Assembly (NCBI GenBank): GCA_027306695.1
Contig: DAHUZH010000007.1
Span: 1-58,223 of the forward strand
DNA length: 58,223 nucleotides
Reading direction: 5' to 3'
DNA from: Acidobacteriaceae bacterium
Lineage (GTDB): Bacteria; Acidobacteriota; Terriglobia; Terriglobales; Acidobacteriaceae
Each line of letters begins with the position of its first letter. Within the stretch, counting starts at the first letter, position 1. Shown here in pieces: positions 27,093 to 36,395 of the stretch. The position numbers were made by a program, and so were the translations under genes. The notes under the pieces were generated by a model. It searched no databases. It was given only the letters and a program-made list of their open reading frames with translations, and had not been told where the DNA came from.

Positions 27093-28298
27093 ATGAACCA
27101 GGATGCATCCTCCGTGCTAGGAAAGTCTGCTGTGGTTGTGGTGGTCGTCTCTGTCGTCGCAGGAGCGCTGGATTTGGTCTTTGCACAATTGTTGCACGTA
27201 GAACCACTGGGCCTGGTAAGTTTCGGGCTATTTTGCCTTGCGTATGGCATGGTCATCACTTTCCTCGCCCGCCAAGCGGCCACGAAACAAGCTGCAGCTG
27301 TACCTGTGACAAACGAGCGGGCTGCGGAGCAGGCGCGGCCCATGATGGTGCCGGAGGAAGCAATTCATAAATTTCAGGCATCGGAGCCAAGCACTCGTCC
27401 ATGCCACGCGCTGACCATCGATCTGGAAGATTACTTCCATACTGAAGTCGCTTCTCAGGGTGTGGCCTTCACCGAGTGGGAAAACCAGCCGACGCGTATC
27501 GAAGCCAGCACTCACCGGCTGCTGGATCTGCTGGATCAAACCCAGACCCATGCGACATTTTTTGTTTTGGGATGGGTAGCGAAACGTTATCGCCGCTTGA
27601 TACAGGAAATCCACCAGCGTGGCCATGAAGTGGGCTGTCATAGCCTCGACCACCAATTGGTATGCCGCATGTCGCCCCAGGAATTTTATACAAGCACACA
27701 GACGGCGAAGCAGCTAATCGAATCGATCCTCCACGAACCCATCCTGGGGTATCGCGCACCCTGTTTTTCGATCACACCGGGATGCGAGTGGGCCTTCGAT
27801 GCGCTCGCCAGGCTTGGTTTCGCGTATGACTCCAGCGTGCATCCGGTCCATCACCCGCTCTACGGCAATCCGACCGCCCCTCGGGGTGCTTATGCCGTTG
27901 CCAATGGCGGACTTATGGAATTTCCCATTGCCACCTGGAGATTGGCGGGACGCAATTTCCCCGTCGGCGGAGGAGCCTACCTGCGTTTGCTCCCATATCA
28001 ATATATTCATCGCGGCCTGACTGCGTGGGAACAAGAGATGCAGTCGCCCGCCATGGTGTATCTGCATCCATGGGAGATCGACCCCTATCAACCCTATATC
28101 CCGCTCTCTCTTAAATCCACCATTCGACAAACCTGGGGAACATCCACGATGGAAGACAAACTGCGGCGACTGCTTGGCCAGTTTCGCTTTGCCTCGGTCC
28201 GTGAAGTACATAAAAAATTGCTCGGCGGCAAGGGGTTGATGATTCCAAGCCGACCGTCTTATCGGCATGTACAGGAAGTGGAACAGGTGGCAGGATGA
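27093..28298 (+). CDS. Membrane-anchored XrtA-type polysaccharide deacetylase
   Basis: This 401-residue protein has two hydrophobic segments (about residues 10-32 and 40-60), a linker, then a NodB-type domain of the kind found beside XrtA/PEP-CTERM EPS genes: ALTIDLEDYFHTEV, THATFFVLGWVAKRY, GHEVGCHSLDHQLV, LGYRAPCFSI, and a C-terminal part with EFPIATW, YLHPWEIDP and PYIPLS. The N-terminal membrane anchor is unusual for this family and would place the enzyme at the membrane. The ATG at 27093 has AAAGGGAG just upstream. It is the first gene of a plus-strand operon; its stop overlaps the next start (ATGA). Confidence 0.9.
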   Translation: MNQDASSVLGKSAVVVVVVSVVAGALDLVFAQLLHVEPLGLVSFGLFCLAYGMVITFLARQAATKQAAAVPVTNERAAEQARPMMVPEEAIHKFQASEPSTRPCHALTIDLEDYFHTEVASQGVAFTEWENQPTRIEASTHRLLDLLDQTQTHATFFVLGWVAKRYRRLIQEIHQRGHEVGCHSLDHQLVCRMSPQEFYTSTQTAKQLIESILHEPILGYRAPCFSITPGCEWAFDALARLGFAYDSSVHPVHHPLYGNPTAPRGAYAVANGGLMEFPIATWRLAGRNFPVGGGAYLRLLPYQYIHRGLTAWEQEMQSPAMVYLHPWEIDPYQPYIPLSLKSTIRQTWGTSTMEDKLRRLLGQFRFASVREVHKKLLGGKGLMIPSRPSYRHVQEVEQVAG

Positions 28299-29710
28299 TC
28301 GCAACGACCCAGGCAACCCCTTCGCAATTCAAGTCCGACCCCACCGCTGGATTCGTCCGCAAAGTCATTCATCCATTGTGGGCCAAGCGGACTCACCCGG
28401 CGTATGCACGTTATCTGCGCGAGTTTGAACGGAACCAATACCTCCATCCAGACGAACTGCGCGACTTGCAGATGCGGCGTCTGCGGCAGCAATTGGTTCA
28501 TGCCTACCGGTATGTCCCCTTCTATCGGTTGCGCATGGCGGAAGCGGGACTGACGCCTCTCGACATCCAGACACACGAAGATCTGCGTCTGCTGCCGATT
28601 CTGACGAAGCGCGACATCCAGGACCATCAGGATGTTCTGATCGCCAGTAATGTTCCAATGTCCAAGCGGGAGCGGAATCAGACGGGCGGCTCCACAGGCA
28701 GTCCCCTTCAATTCTATGTGGACCGCGAACGTTTCGATTCCCGGATGGCCAGTACCGCACGACACGACAGCTGGGCAGGTTGGCGCCCGGGAGATTGGAC
28801 GGCATGGCTTTGGGGATCACTGCTGGATACCGGCGAGAATCTCCCAGCAACTCCACCATGGCGTCAGAAGTTCCTCTACAGAAAACTCATCCTGAATACG
28901 GCTTCTGTTACAGAAGAAGGAATGCTGCAATATATCAATCTGCTGCGGCGCTACCGGCCCAAATATATGGTGGCGTATGCCCAGGGTGCAGTACTGTTTG
29001 CCGACTTCTGCCGCGACCAGGGGATTGACGACATTCGTTTTGAGTCGATGATCCTCAGCGCAGAAATGCTGCTGCCGGGACAGCGCGACATGCTGGAAGA
29101 GACCTTTGGCGGAAAGGTCTTCAACCGGTACGGTTGCCGCGAGGTCAGCGTGATCGCCAGCGAGTGTGAATATCACACAGGTCTCCACGTCAATGCGGAT
29201 GCGCTGCTGGTTGAAGTCGAACCATCTCCCAATCTACCACCGGGTATGGGACGGGTGTTGATCACCGATCTGCTCAATCGTTCCATGCCGCTGATCCGCT
29301 ATGAGATCGGCGACATGGCCAGCCTGGAGCTGACCCAGTGCCCATGCGGGCGTTCGCTTCCACTGCTGGGCCCGATCGAAGGGCGGCTGACAGACTTCTT
29401 AAAACTTCCAAGTCAGAAGCTTGTCTCCGGAGTTGCCTTGCTTACCTTTGTCGTGGCCCACCTGCGAGAGGTGCGTCAAGTACAGTTCATTCAGCGTGAC
29501 CCCACCCATGTGACCCTAAAAGTCGTTGCAGGGCTAGGGTATGGCGCACACACCGAACAAGAGTTGAGACAGCGTTTGCGCCCCTATCTGGGGGAACAGA
29601 TCGATCTCACCATTGCTACCACTGACCATATCGCTGCCGAACCCTCCGGCAAATACAGGTACGTCAAGAGATGGGACGACAACGTGGCCCCTACGCGCGT
29701 TGCGAACTGA
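28295..29710 (+). CDS. CapK/phenylacetate-CoA-ligase-like adenylate-forming protein
   Basis: This 471-residue protein is related to the AMP-forming acyl ligases called CapK in capsule loci. The P-loop-like motif is GGSTGSPLQFY (about residue 131), followed by NRYGCREVSVIASEC, a LIRYEIGD motif in the position of the usual Y-x-TGD, two cysteines in CPCGRSLPL, and a C-terminal PSGKYRYV with the candidate catalytic lysine. It may activate an acyl group for transfer to the polysaccharide, but members of this family in EPS loci have no settled activity. It overlaps the deacetylase gene by ATGA and is clearly more divergent than the three paralogues behind it. Confidence 0.87.
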   Translation: MIATTQATPSQFKSDPTAGFVRKVIHPLWAKRTHPAYARYLREFERNQYLHPDELRDLQMRRLRQQLVHAYRYVPFYRLRMAEAGLTPLDIQTHEDLRLLPILTKRDIQDHQDVLIASNVPMSKRERNQTGGSTGSPLQFYVDRERFDSRMASTARHDSWAGWRPGDWTAWLWGSLLDTGENLPATPPWRQKFLYRKLILNTASVTEEGMLQYINLLRRYRPKYMVAYAQGAVLFADFCRDQGIDDIRFESMILSAEMLLPGQRDMLEETFGGKVFNRYGCREVSVIASECEYHTGLHVNADALLVEVEPSPNLPPGMGRVLITDLLNRSMPLIRYEIGDMASLELTQCPCGRSLPLLGPIEGRLTDFLKLPSQKLVSGVALLTFVVAHLREVRQVQFIQRDPTHVTLKVVAGLGYGAHTEQELRQRLRPYLGEQIDLTIATTDHIAAEPSGKYRYVKRWDDNVAPTRVAN

Positions 29711-29727
29711 AAGGATACTTAAATTTT

Positions 29728-31137
29728 ATGAGCTGGCTTCATACTCATCTTGTAATGCCATTGGCCGAATCCGACCGCTACGCCGGTCTCCCGGCACGCT
29801 TACGATCCATTCGACGCTTTGAACGCATGTCTGAAAAGGAACAGCGGAATGAGCAAAAACTGCGCCTGCAACGCTTGCTGCAGCACGCTTACGATACGGT
29901 GCCTTATTATCGCCAGCAATTCGATCAAGCGGGTTTCCGCGCATCCGATGTATCCATGAATCGGCCTCTCCCTTTACCTGTCCTGACCCGGGACCATCTC
30001 CGCAATGCGGCGGCCCTGCTACTCTCCACCGCCTGCAAACTGGACAACCTTCGGATGGCTGCCAGCAGTGGAACAACCAGTACTCCAATCACGTTTTATC
30101 GCGATGTGGATAGTGTGCGGGACAAGGGCGCGTTGAAGCTGACGCTGGACGGGTGGTCGGGTTTCAAGGCTGGCGACTCCGTCATGATGCTGTGGGGCGC
30201 GCACCGCGACCTCGCAATGGAACCGAACTGGCGCTGGCGTCTTTACGAGGAAGTCCTCATGCGGCAGACCGCCGCTCCCTGCGGAATCATCAATGAAGAG
30301 ATTCTGGAGCGGTTCCGCCTGCGCTATGAGAAGCAGCGCCCAAAAGTCCTCTATGGCTACTCCACTGTTCTCGCGGCATTTGCATCTTATTTGCAAGAGC
30401 GCGGGATGCGCCATCGGCCAGAGATTGTCATTGCAACAGCCGAAGTGTTGAGCGACCAAAACCGCAGGTTCCTGCAATCTGTCTTTGGAATCAAGCCGTT
30501 TATTTACTACGGAAGCCGCGATGTTGGCATGATCGGCGCGGAATGTCCGGAGCATGAAGGGCTTCATTTTCATCCGTGGGGATCTTACGTTGAATTCGAT
30601 CCCATTGGGCAATCTCCGGATGGAACGGTCTACCGGCTCCTAGTGACGGACCTGCTGAACTATGGGCAACCTTTCATTCGTTACGATACTGGGGATTGTG
30701 TCACGCTGACCGAGCAGAGTTGCAGTTGCGGAAGCTGGTTCCCGCTGGTACGCCAAATTCTGGGCCGGGTTGCCGATGGAATTGTCCTTGCCGATGGCGG
30801 TATTGTTCCGGGCGTGACCATCGGGTGTCAAATGACCAGTCTGCGCCAGAACTTTCGTGCCATTTCTCAGGTGCAGGTGGTGCAGAAAAGCCATCAGCAC
30901 CTCCATTTACGGTATGTGTTGAAGGAAAGCGGCACTGCTGAATCGCAGGAACTCGAATCCATCTGTGACGGAATCGACGCGCTGACCCAGCATCGGATGC
31001 AGTGGACGCTTGAAAAAGTGGCCGACATCCCGCGTGAGGTTTCTGGAAAACTTCGGCTGTGCATCTCAGAGATGCAGACGCCAATTTCGGCCTATGCACC
31101 GCCTCTTCAATCTGAGAAGCAGTCGGTCAGTTTTTGA
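29728..31137 (+). CDS. CapK-like adenylate-forming protein, tandem copy A
   Basis: This 469-residue protein is the first of three similar neighbours. Motifs are AASSGTTSTPITFY (adenylation loop, with S-T where ligases usually have G-K/R), YGSRDVGMIGAEC, FIRYDTGDCVTL, a CSCG pair and IPREVSGKLRL with the C-terminal lysine. The N-terminus begins MSWLHTHLVMPLAESDRY, a pattern shared by all three copies. The ATG at 29728 is chosen over the frame start at 29671, which overlaps the previous gene; AAAGGA lies upstream. The substrate is unknown. All key residues look intact. Confidence 0.87.
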   Translation: MSWLHTHLVMPLAESDRYAGLPARLRSIRRFERMSEKEQRNEQKLRLQRLLQHAYDTVPYYRQQFDQAGFRASDVSMNRPLPLPVLTRDHLRNAAALLLSTACKLDNLRMAASSGTTSTPITFYRDVDSVRDKGALKLTLDGWSGFKAGDSVMMLWGAHRDLAMEPNWRWRLYEEVLMRQTAAPCGIINEEILERFRLRYEKQRPKVLYGYSTVLAAFASYLQERGMRHRPEIVIATAEVLSDQNRRFLQSVFGIKPFIYYGSRDVGMIGAECPEHEGLHFHPWGSYVEFDPIGQSPDGTVYRLLVTDLLNYGQPFIRYDTGDCVTLTEQSCSCGSWFPLVRQILGRVADGIVLADGGIVPGVTIGCQMTSLRQNFRAISQVQVVQKSHQHLHLRYVLKESGTAESQELESICDGIDALTQHRMQWTLEKVADIPREVSGKLRLCISEMQTPISAYAPPLQSEKQSVSF

Positions 31138-31255
31138 GAATGCGAGTAGTTGAGAGGGCGAGTTTCGAGAGGACGAGTTTCCATCTTAGCTGTGGCGAAC
31201 GGCATCCCAACTGAACGGCCCTCCAAATTTAGAAACTCTGCTTTGGAGAAAATTT

Positions 31256-32707
31256 ATGAGTACGTTTCACACACATTTCGTATTGCCTATAGCCGAACCA
31301 GAACGTTACGGCGGACTGGCAGGCCGTCTGCGTCAGATCCGAGAGTTTGAAAGACTACCCGAGAAGCAGCAACGCAGGACGCAGCAAGCGCGACTACGAA
31401 AACTCCTGGAACACGCCTATGCCACGGTCCCTCACTACCGCAAACAGTTTGACGATGCGGATTTTGACCCTTCCAAGGCGCGCACGGATCGCCCCCTTCC
31501 TTTACCTGTGCTGCACCGGAACGACCTGCGCAAAGCTGGTTCTTCGCTGCTTTCCACAGCGTATCGGGTTTCAGACCTCCGGAAGGCCGCCAGCAGTGGG
31601 ACCACCAGCACGCCAGTCCAGTTTTATCGAGACATTGAAGGCCTCCGCAATAAGACGGCGCTCAATCTCCATTTGAACGAATGGGCGGACTATTATGCCG
31701 GAGATTCCGTCATGATGCTGTGGGGGACGCATCGCGACCTGACCATGCGGCCCAGTTGGCTCTGGCGCCTTTACGAAGAGACGACCATGCACCGGATTTC
31801 CGCGCCCAGCGGAGTCATCGACGATGAAATCCTTGAACGCTTCCGCCAGCGATATGAAAAGCATCGTCCAAAAGTGCTCTATGCCTATTGGACTGTGCTG
31901 GCGGCGTTTGCTGCTTATTTACAAAAACACGGAATGAAGCATCGGCCCAAGGTATTGATCGCAACGGCGGAAGTGCTCGGCGGCCCTGGCCGCAAGCTGA
32001 TCGAGTCCGTATTTGGTCTACCCGTATACGACCATTATGGGAGTCGGGATGTTGGAATGATCGGTGCGGAATGCCGCAAGCACGAGGGGATCCATTTTCA
32101 TCCCTGGGGATCATATGTCGAATTCGACCCGATCGGGTATACCCCGGATGGACCGATCTATCGCCTGCTGGTGACCGACCTTCTGAACTATGGACAGCCG
32201 TTCATTCGTTACGACACCGGAGATTGCGTCACGCTTGCCGACCAGCTCTGTAGTTGCGGCCATTGGTTTCCATTGGTCAAGCAGGTGCTGGGGCGCGTGG
32301 CCGATGGCATTCTACTTCCAGATGGCAGCATGGTTCCGGGAATCATGCTGGGAGGGCAAATGGAACAGATGGGCCAGACATTCCGCGCCATTGCCCAAGT
32401 GCAGTTTGTACAGAAAAGCGTGGGACATCTGCACCTGCGCTATGCGGTCAAGGAAAACACTAAGTTCCAACAGCGGGAACTGGAGTCCATCCGTGGAGCG
32501 ATCGATTTACTGCTGGGCTGTCACATGCGGTGGACGCTCGAACAAGTTGTGGAGATCCCACGCGAGGTTTCTGGAAAAATCCGTCTGTGCGTCTCCGAAA
32601 TGCAGTCGCAGGCTTCTACATTTGCACCACGGCTGCATCCGGGGCCAAAGCCAGACAATTTTCAGTCACCAGCAAACCGTCTTCGTCTGCGAGGTGTTGC
32701 ATCATAA
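31256..32707 (+). CDS. CapK-like adenylate-forming protein, tandem copy B
   Basis: This 483-residue protein is collinear with copy A throughout (MSTFHTHFVLPIAEPERYGG, SSGTTSTPVQFYRD, YGSRDVGMIGAEC, FIRYDTGDC, IPREVSGKIRL). It carries an extra C-terminal tail of about 25 residues rich in P, R and N. GGAG lies 9-10 bases before the ATG. The 118-base gap before it holds a short imperfect direct repeat (GGCGAGTTTC/GACGAGTTTC near 31160-31180). Copy-specific differences cluster in the first third, around the acyl-binding region, so the copies may differ in substrate. Confidence 0.87.
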   Translation: MSTFHTHFVLPIAEPERYGGLAGRLRQIREFERLPEKQQRRTQQARLRKLLEHAYATVPHYRKQFDDADFDPSKARTDRPLPLPVLHRNDLRKAGSSLLSTAYRVSDLRKAASSGTTSTPVQFYRDIEGLRNKTALNLHLNEWADYYAGDSVMMLWGTHRDLTMRPSWLWRLYEETTMHRISAPSGVIDDEILERFRQRYEKHRPKVLYAYWTVLAAFAAYLQKHGMKHRPKVLIATAEVLGGPGRKLIESVFGLPVYDHYGSRDVGMIGAECRKHEGIHFHPWGSYVEFDPIGYTPDGPIYRLLVTDLLNYGQPFIRYDTGDCVTLADQLCSCGHWFPLVKQVLGRVADGILLPDGSMVPGIMLGGQMEQMGQTFRAIAQVQFVQKSVGHLHLRYAVKENTKFQQRELESIRGAIDLLLGCHMRWTLEQVVEIPREVSGKIRLCVSEMQSQASTFAPRLHPGPKPDNFQSPANRLRLRGVAS

Positions 32708-32750
32708 ATAGCGCGGACTTCAATCTAGCCATTCTCTCTGGAGCGATTTT

Positions 32751-34124
32751 ATGAGTAGGTTTCACACCCATATCGTACTGCCGATGGCCGAGCCAGAACG
32801 CTACGGCGGCCTGGCGGGACGTCTGCGTCAAATCCGGAAATTTGAGCGCATGCCAGAAGAGGAACAAAGAGCGGTACAGCAACAGCGTTTACAGCAGTTA
32901 CTGGAGCACGCTTATAAGACCGTTCCCTACTACCACCAATTGTTCGACGACACGGGTTTCCGTCCCTCCGACGCACGGGTAGACAGGCCATTGCCTCTCC
33001 CCATGCTGACGCGCAACCACCTGCGGAATGAGTCCAACGCTCTGCTCTCGACTGCATATCCGCCCCAGGATTTGCGACGTGCCGGCAGCAGTGGCACCAC
33101 CAGCACTCCGGTACTGTTTCATCGCAACCTGGAAGCTCTACGTGACAAAACCGCACTCACACTCCAACTCAATACATGGGCAGGATATGAAGCCGGTGAC
33201 CGCGTGATGATGCTATGGGGAGCACATCGCGATATGGCCCTGCAACCCAGTTGGCGTTGGCGTCTGTATGAACAGGTTCTTATGCGGTGCACCTCGGCTC
33301 CGAGTGGCTTCCTGAATCGGGAGATACTGGAACGCTTCCGCCTGCGCTACGAAAAAAATCGTCCCAAGGTTCTTTATGGCTACTCCACCGTGCTGGCTGC
33401 CTTTGCGTCATATCTGCAGGAAAATGGAATCCGCCATAAACCGCAGATAGTTATTGCCACCGCCGAAGTGATGAACGAACCGAACCGCAAACTGGTCGAA
33501 TCGGTTTTTGGAGGGACTCTCTTCATTTATTACGGAAGCCGGGACATCGGCATGATAGGTGCGGAATGCTCCAAACATGAGGGGCTGCACTTCCACCCAT
33601 GGGGATCGTACGTCGAGTTCGATCCCATCGGCGATACTCCAGAAGGACCGATATATCGCCTGCTGGTCACAGACCTGCTGAACTATGGTCAACCGTTCAT
33701 TCGTTACGATACTGGCGACTGCGTAACATTGACGAACCAACGGTGTAGCTGTGGACGCTGGTTCCCCCAAGTGACACAAATTCTGGGCCGGGTTGCAGAC
33801 GGGATCGTCCTCGAAGATGGCAGTATCGTGCCAGGCATCAGTGTTGGAACGCAGATGGCCCAGATGGGGCATACGTTCCGTGCCATTTCGCAGGTACAGT
33901 TTGTGCAAAAAACGCATGAGCATCTTCACCTGCGTTATGTCGTGAAGGACGGGAACCCCTCTGCAAAACAAGAGCTTCAATCGATATGCCGTGCGATCGA
34001 TTTGCTGGCAAATCAGCCGATGCACTGGACACTCGAACAGGTTTCCGACATACCGCGTGAACGCTCAGGGAAGATCCGGCTCTGTTTGTCCGAGGTTGCT
34101 GCTCATAAGGAAATCTTACAATAG
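32751..34124 (+). CDS. CapK-like adenylate-forming protein, tandem copy C
   Basis: This 457-residue protein is the third tandem copy, beginning MSRFHTHIVLPMAEPERYGG, with SSGTTSTPVLFHR, YGSRDIGMIGAEC, FIRYDTGDC and IPRERSGKIRL. GGAG precedes the ATG. Its N-terminal 30 residues are nearly those of copy B, so B and C look like the most recent duplication. It ends the plus-strand operon; no good terminator is visible after it. Confidence 0.87.
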   Translation: MSRFHTHIVLPMAEPERYGGLAGRLRQIRKFERMPEEEQRAVQQQRLQQLLEHAYKTVPYYHQLFDDTGFRPSDARVDRPLPLPMLTRNHLRNESNALLSTAYPPQDLRRAGSSGTTSTPVLFHRNLEALRDKTALTLQLNTWAGYEAGDRVMMLWGAHRDMALQPSWRWRLYEQVLMRCTSAPSGFLNREILERFRLRYEKNRPKVLYGYSTVLAAFASYLQENGIRHKPQIVIATAEVMNEPNRKLVESVFGGTLFIYYGSRDIGMIGAECSKHEGLHFHPWGSYVEFDPIGDTPEGPIYRLLVTDLLNYGQPFIRYDTGDCVTLTNQRCSCGRWFPQVTQILGRVADGIVLEDGSIVPGISVGTQMAQMGHTFRAISQVQFVQKTHEHLHLRYVVKDGNPSAKQELQSICRAIDLLANQPMHWTLEQVSDIPRERSGKIRLCLSEVAAHKEILQ

Positions 34125-34293
34125 CGACAGACGATGGCGAGCAAAGGGCAAGACTTGATCCAGCAGTGATTTTGACGGTTGGTGTAGTGTCCTTTTTTCG
34201 CTGTACCTGGTGAAACCCCATCCGTTTCGCTATGCGTTAAATTTTCGTTTTGAGCGGTTTTCCTATGTGCGGATAGCTTATTTTAGGTATGTC

Positions 34294-34373
34294 GTCCTGA
34301 GCCGAAGGCGAAGGACCTTGCGATTTGAACGGGAAACACAAGGTCCTTCACTTCGCTACACTTCGTTCAGGAT
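34294..34373. repeat. Palindromic intergenic repeat (CCTGAG...GAAGGACCTTG type)
   Basis: GAAGGACCTTG (34310-34320) pairs perfectly with CAAGGTCCTTC (34339-34349), flanked by CCTGAGCCGAAGGC and an approximate inverse ending in CGTTCAGGA. Repeats of this TCCTGAGCGAAG...GAAGGA kind are scattered between genes in many acidobacterial genomes. It lies in the 353-base gap between convergent genes and could also end transcription from both sides. A degenerate relative may lie at about 50596-50625 (ATCCTGAGTGAACCGAAG). Confidence 0.6.
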
Positions 34374-34477
34374 AACAACTCCTTTGCGCGTTACTATTGG
34401 CAATAGGAGAACCGCATAGCATCTTGCGGCCTTTTCTCCCTCACTGTTTTCAATGTGCCATGCCGCTCAATCATTTC

Positions 34478-35926
34478 TCACTCGTTTGCGCTGGCATGAA
34501 CTTCACGAATGATTGGCAGCATAATTTCGAGCACAGATGCCTCTTTGGTCGGCGTCACACTCGCAGTCTGATCGGTAAGCAAGCGTGGCAGGCGTCGCAC
34601 GACCACTCGCAGCCCCGGCATTAACCGAGGCAATTCATCGCACATCGCCTCGCCAGCGGATTTAGCCATTGCATACTCAGCCATTCCATCGGGGCGCTTT
34701 TCGACGAATATCGTGGAGGGATAAAATGCGGTGAACTGCCGATCATACAATGTTCGATGAGCTTCACAAATGCCGTAAAACCCCCGAATATAGAATGCCA
34801 GAAACTCATCCAGGGCCTTGAAATCCAATCTCTTTGGGCGAGGTTTATAAATGGCTCCAGTGGCAAAATAATATATCTTGCCCGGAGCAGTTGCCAGTCT
34901 CCGAAGCTGCTCGACCGCAGGCTGGCAAACATCATAGTGCATGATTTTGCACTCACCACCCCATTCGTTGATTTCTCTCGCTACTTTTTCGGCCTCTTCT
35001 TTACCGACGGCGTAGGTGATGGTGACTTTGCCGCCGCCCGCTGCAATTGCTTTTGCACAGACTTCTCCCAGCCCTCGAGACCCGCCAACGATCAATGCCT
35101 GACTGCCTGCAAATTCGCCTGGCATGACGGCTTGCGTCATGTCCTCCATGCTTGGCTGAGCGACCGGTGGAATCCGCGCGAAGGAGTCGACGGTCCCATT
35201 CAAACCAGCGCCAGAAATCTTTATTTTGACGTAACGGAAATGCTTGTTCACCGTGGATACTGCGAAATTCAAGCCTGGCGTTCGACTCAAATCATCGGAA
35301 AACTGGACATTGAATCCGGCAAAAATTGAATGCAGGCCTGGACATTCCATGCCAACCAATCTGGTCGAGCATGCTAAACCTGACATCTCGAGACTTCCCA
35401 GGATCCGCACCGCAGAGGGAAATGCCTGCGCCAATTCGTCTGGAGGTGCGGCAAACTCAACAAACCCCTCCGTCTGGCTGATCTCCTCTAAATCCCTATC
35501 GACTGCGACCGACTTAGTTTTTCGTTGGCATGAAACTTTCCAGTTTCTTTCCACAATTTGAATAGAACGTTTTCCTAACGCGAACGTGGCGGTCGCCCTG
35601 ACTAATCCCTCGACTTCGACCTGGAGATCTACTTCCGTAGTGTTCTTCTGAACCAGAACCAGGTTGACAGGCTCATCAACGTAGATCCATTTGATGAATT
35701 TGGCCTTGATATCGATAATGGAACTTTCTGTATCCACTATCGACGCCATCATATCGGTCATCCACAAGATCAAATGCATTCCATGGACCACTGCGGCCCC
35801 TGCAGCTGTCCTGCGCGCTGCAACTTGATCCATATGCATGGGATTCCAATCTCCGGATAGTTGAGCGAACAATTCCTGGTCTTGTTGTGAAAAGTGCCTG
35901 GCCGCCAACACAAATGTTCCCGGCAT
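34478..35926 (-). CDS. MaoC-like hydratase/dehydratase fused to an SDR reductase
   Basis: This protein of about 482 residues has two parts. Residues 1-115 carry a hot-dog MaoC motif (FAQLSGDWNPMHMD and VVHGMHLILW), with the Asp/His pair used by (R)-enoyl hydratases. The C-terminal half (from about residue 275) is a Rossmann SDR domain beginning ALIVGGSRGLGEVCAKAIAAG. The candidate catalytic Y-x3-K is in MAEYAMAKSAGEA. The middle segment is of uncertain class. Such a pair could hydrate/dehydrate and reduce a beta-oxidised acyl thioester. The ATG at 35926 has AGAGGA 8 bases upstream. It lies beyond an IS element from the acyl-carrier genes on the same strand and was probably their last operon member before the insertion. 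Confidence 0.8.
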   Translation of the reverse strand: MPGTFVLAARHFSQQDQELFAQLSGDWNPMHMDQVAARRTAAGAAVVHGMHLILWMTDMMASIVDTESSIIDIKAKFIKWIYVDEPVNLVLVQKNTTEVDLQVEVEGLVRATATFALGKRSIQIVERNWKVSCQRKTKSVAVDRDLEEISQTEGFVEFAAPPDELAQAFPSAVRILGSLEMSGLACSTRLVGMECPGLHSIFAGFNVQFSDDLSRTPGLNFAVSTVNKHFRYVKIKISGAGLNGTVDSFARIPPVAQPSMEDMTQAVMPGEFAGSQALIVGGSRGLGEVCAKAIAAGGGKVTITYAVGKEEAEKVAREINEWGGECKIMHYDVCQPAVEQLRRLATAPGKIYYFATGAIYKPRPKRLDFKALDEFLAFYIRGFYGICEAHRTLYDRQFTAFYPSTIFVEKRPDGMAEYAMAKSAGEAMCDELPRLMPGLRVVVRRLPRLLTDQTASVTPTKEASVLEIMLPIIREVHASANE

Positions 35927-36119
35927 GTGCATTCCTCTTGCCCTCTGGTCGCCACATTCCGTCCGCAACCGGATTACCTTAAGCCTTCTTTTCTAAATTG
36001 CCATTTAGGTTAGACGGATCAGAATGCAAATTAGGGCCTGTTCACACTGCCCGGGTGACCTGCTCCCCTAGAACCGGACATGCGCAAGTATGATTTCGGA
36101 TTCAGGGAGGAGTGGGGAG

Positions 36120-36395
36120 ATGTCGAAGAGCAAGCACACGGAGGCGCAGATCATCGCTGCGCTGAAGCAGGTGGAAGCGGGTCGGAGGAGCGAGGACGGG
36201 GCGCGGGAGTGCGGCGTTTCCAAGCACACGATTTATGGATGGAAGGCGAAGTACGGCGGTTTAGAAGTGAACGAGGCGCAGAGGCTGCGGCAGTTAGAGG
36301 ATGAGAACTCGCGGCTGAAGCGGCTGGTGGCCGACCTGAGCCTGGATCGGGAGATGTTGAAAGCGGTGATCTCAAAAAACGGCCTGAGCTCGTAG
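36120..36395 (+). CDS. IS3-family transposase OrfA
   Basis: This 91-residue protein has a helix-turn-helix (TEAQIIAALKQVEAG...GVSKHTIYGWKAKYGG) and a C-terminal leucine-zipper-like helix (ENSRLKRLVADLSLDREML). It binds the IS ends. Near its end the heptamer A-AAA-AAC (36374-36380) stands in the correct frame for a programmed -1 frameshift into orfB, the usual way IS3 elements make the OrfAB transposase. The start at 36120 (MSKSKHT) has GGGGAG just before it. Confidence 0.9.
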   Translation: MSKSKHTEAQIIAALKQVEAGRRSEDGARECGVSKHTIYGWKAKYGGLEVNEAQRLRQLEDENSRLKRLVADLSLDREMLKAVISKNGLSS

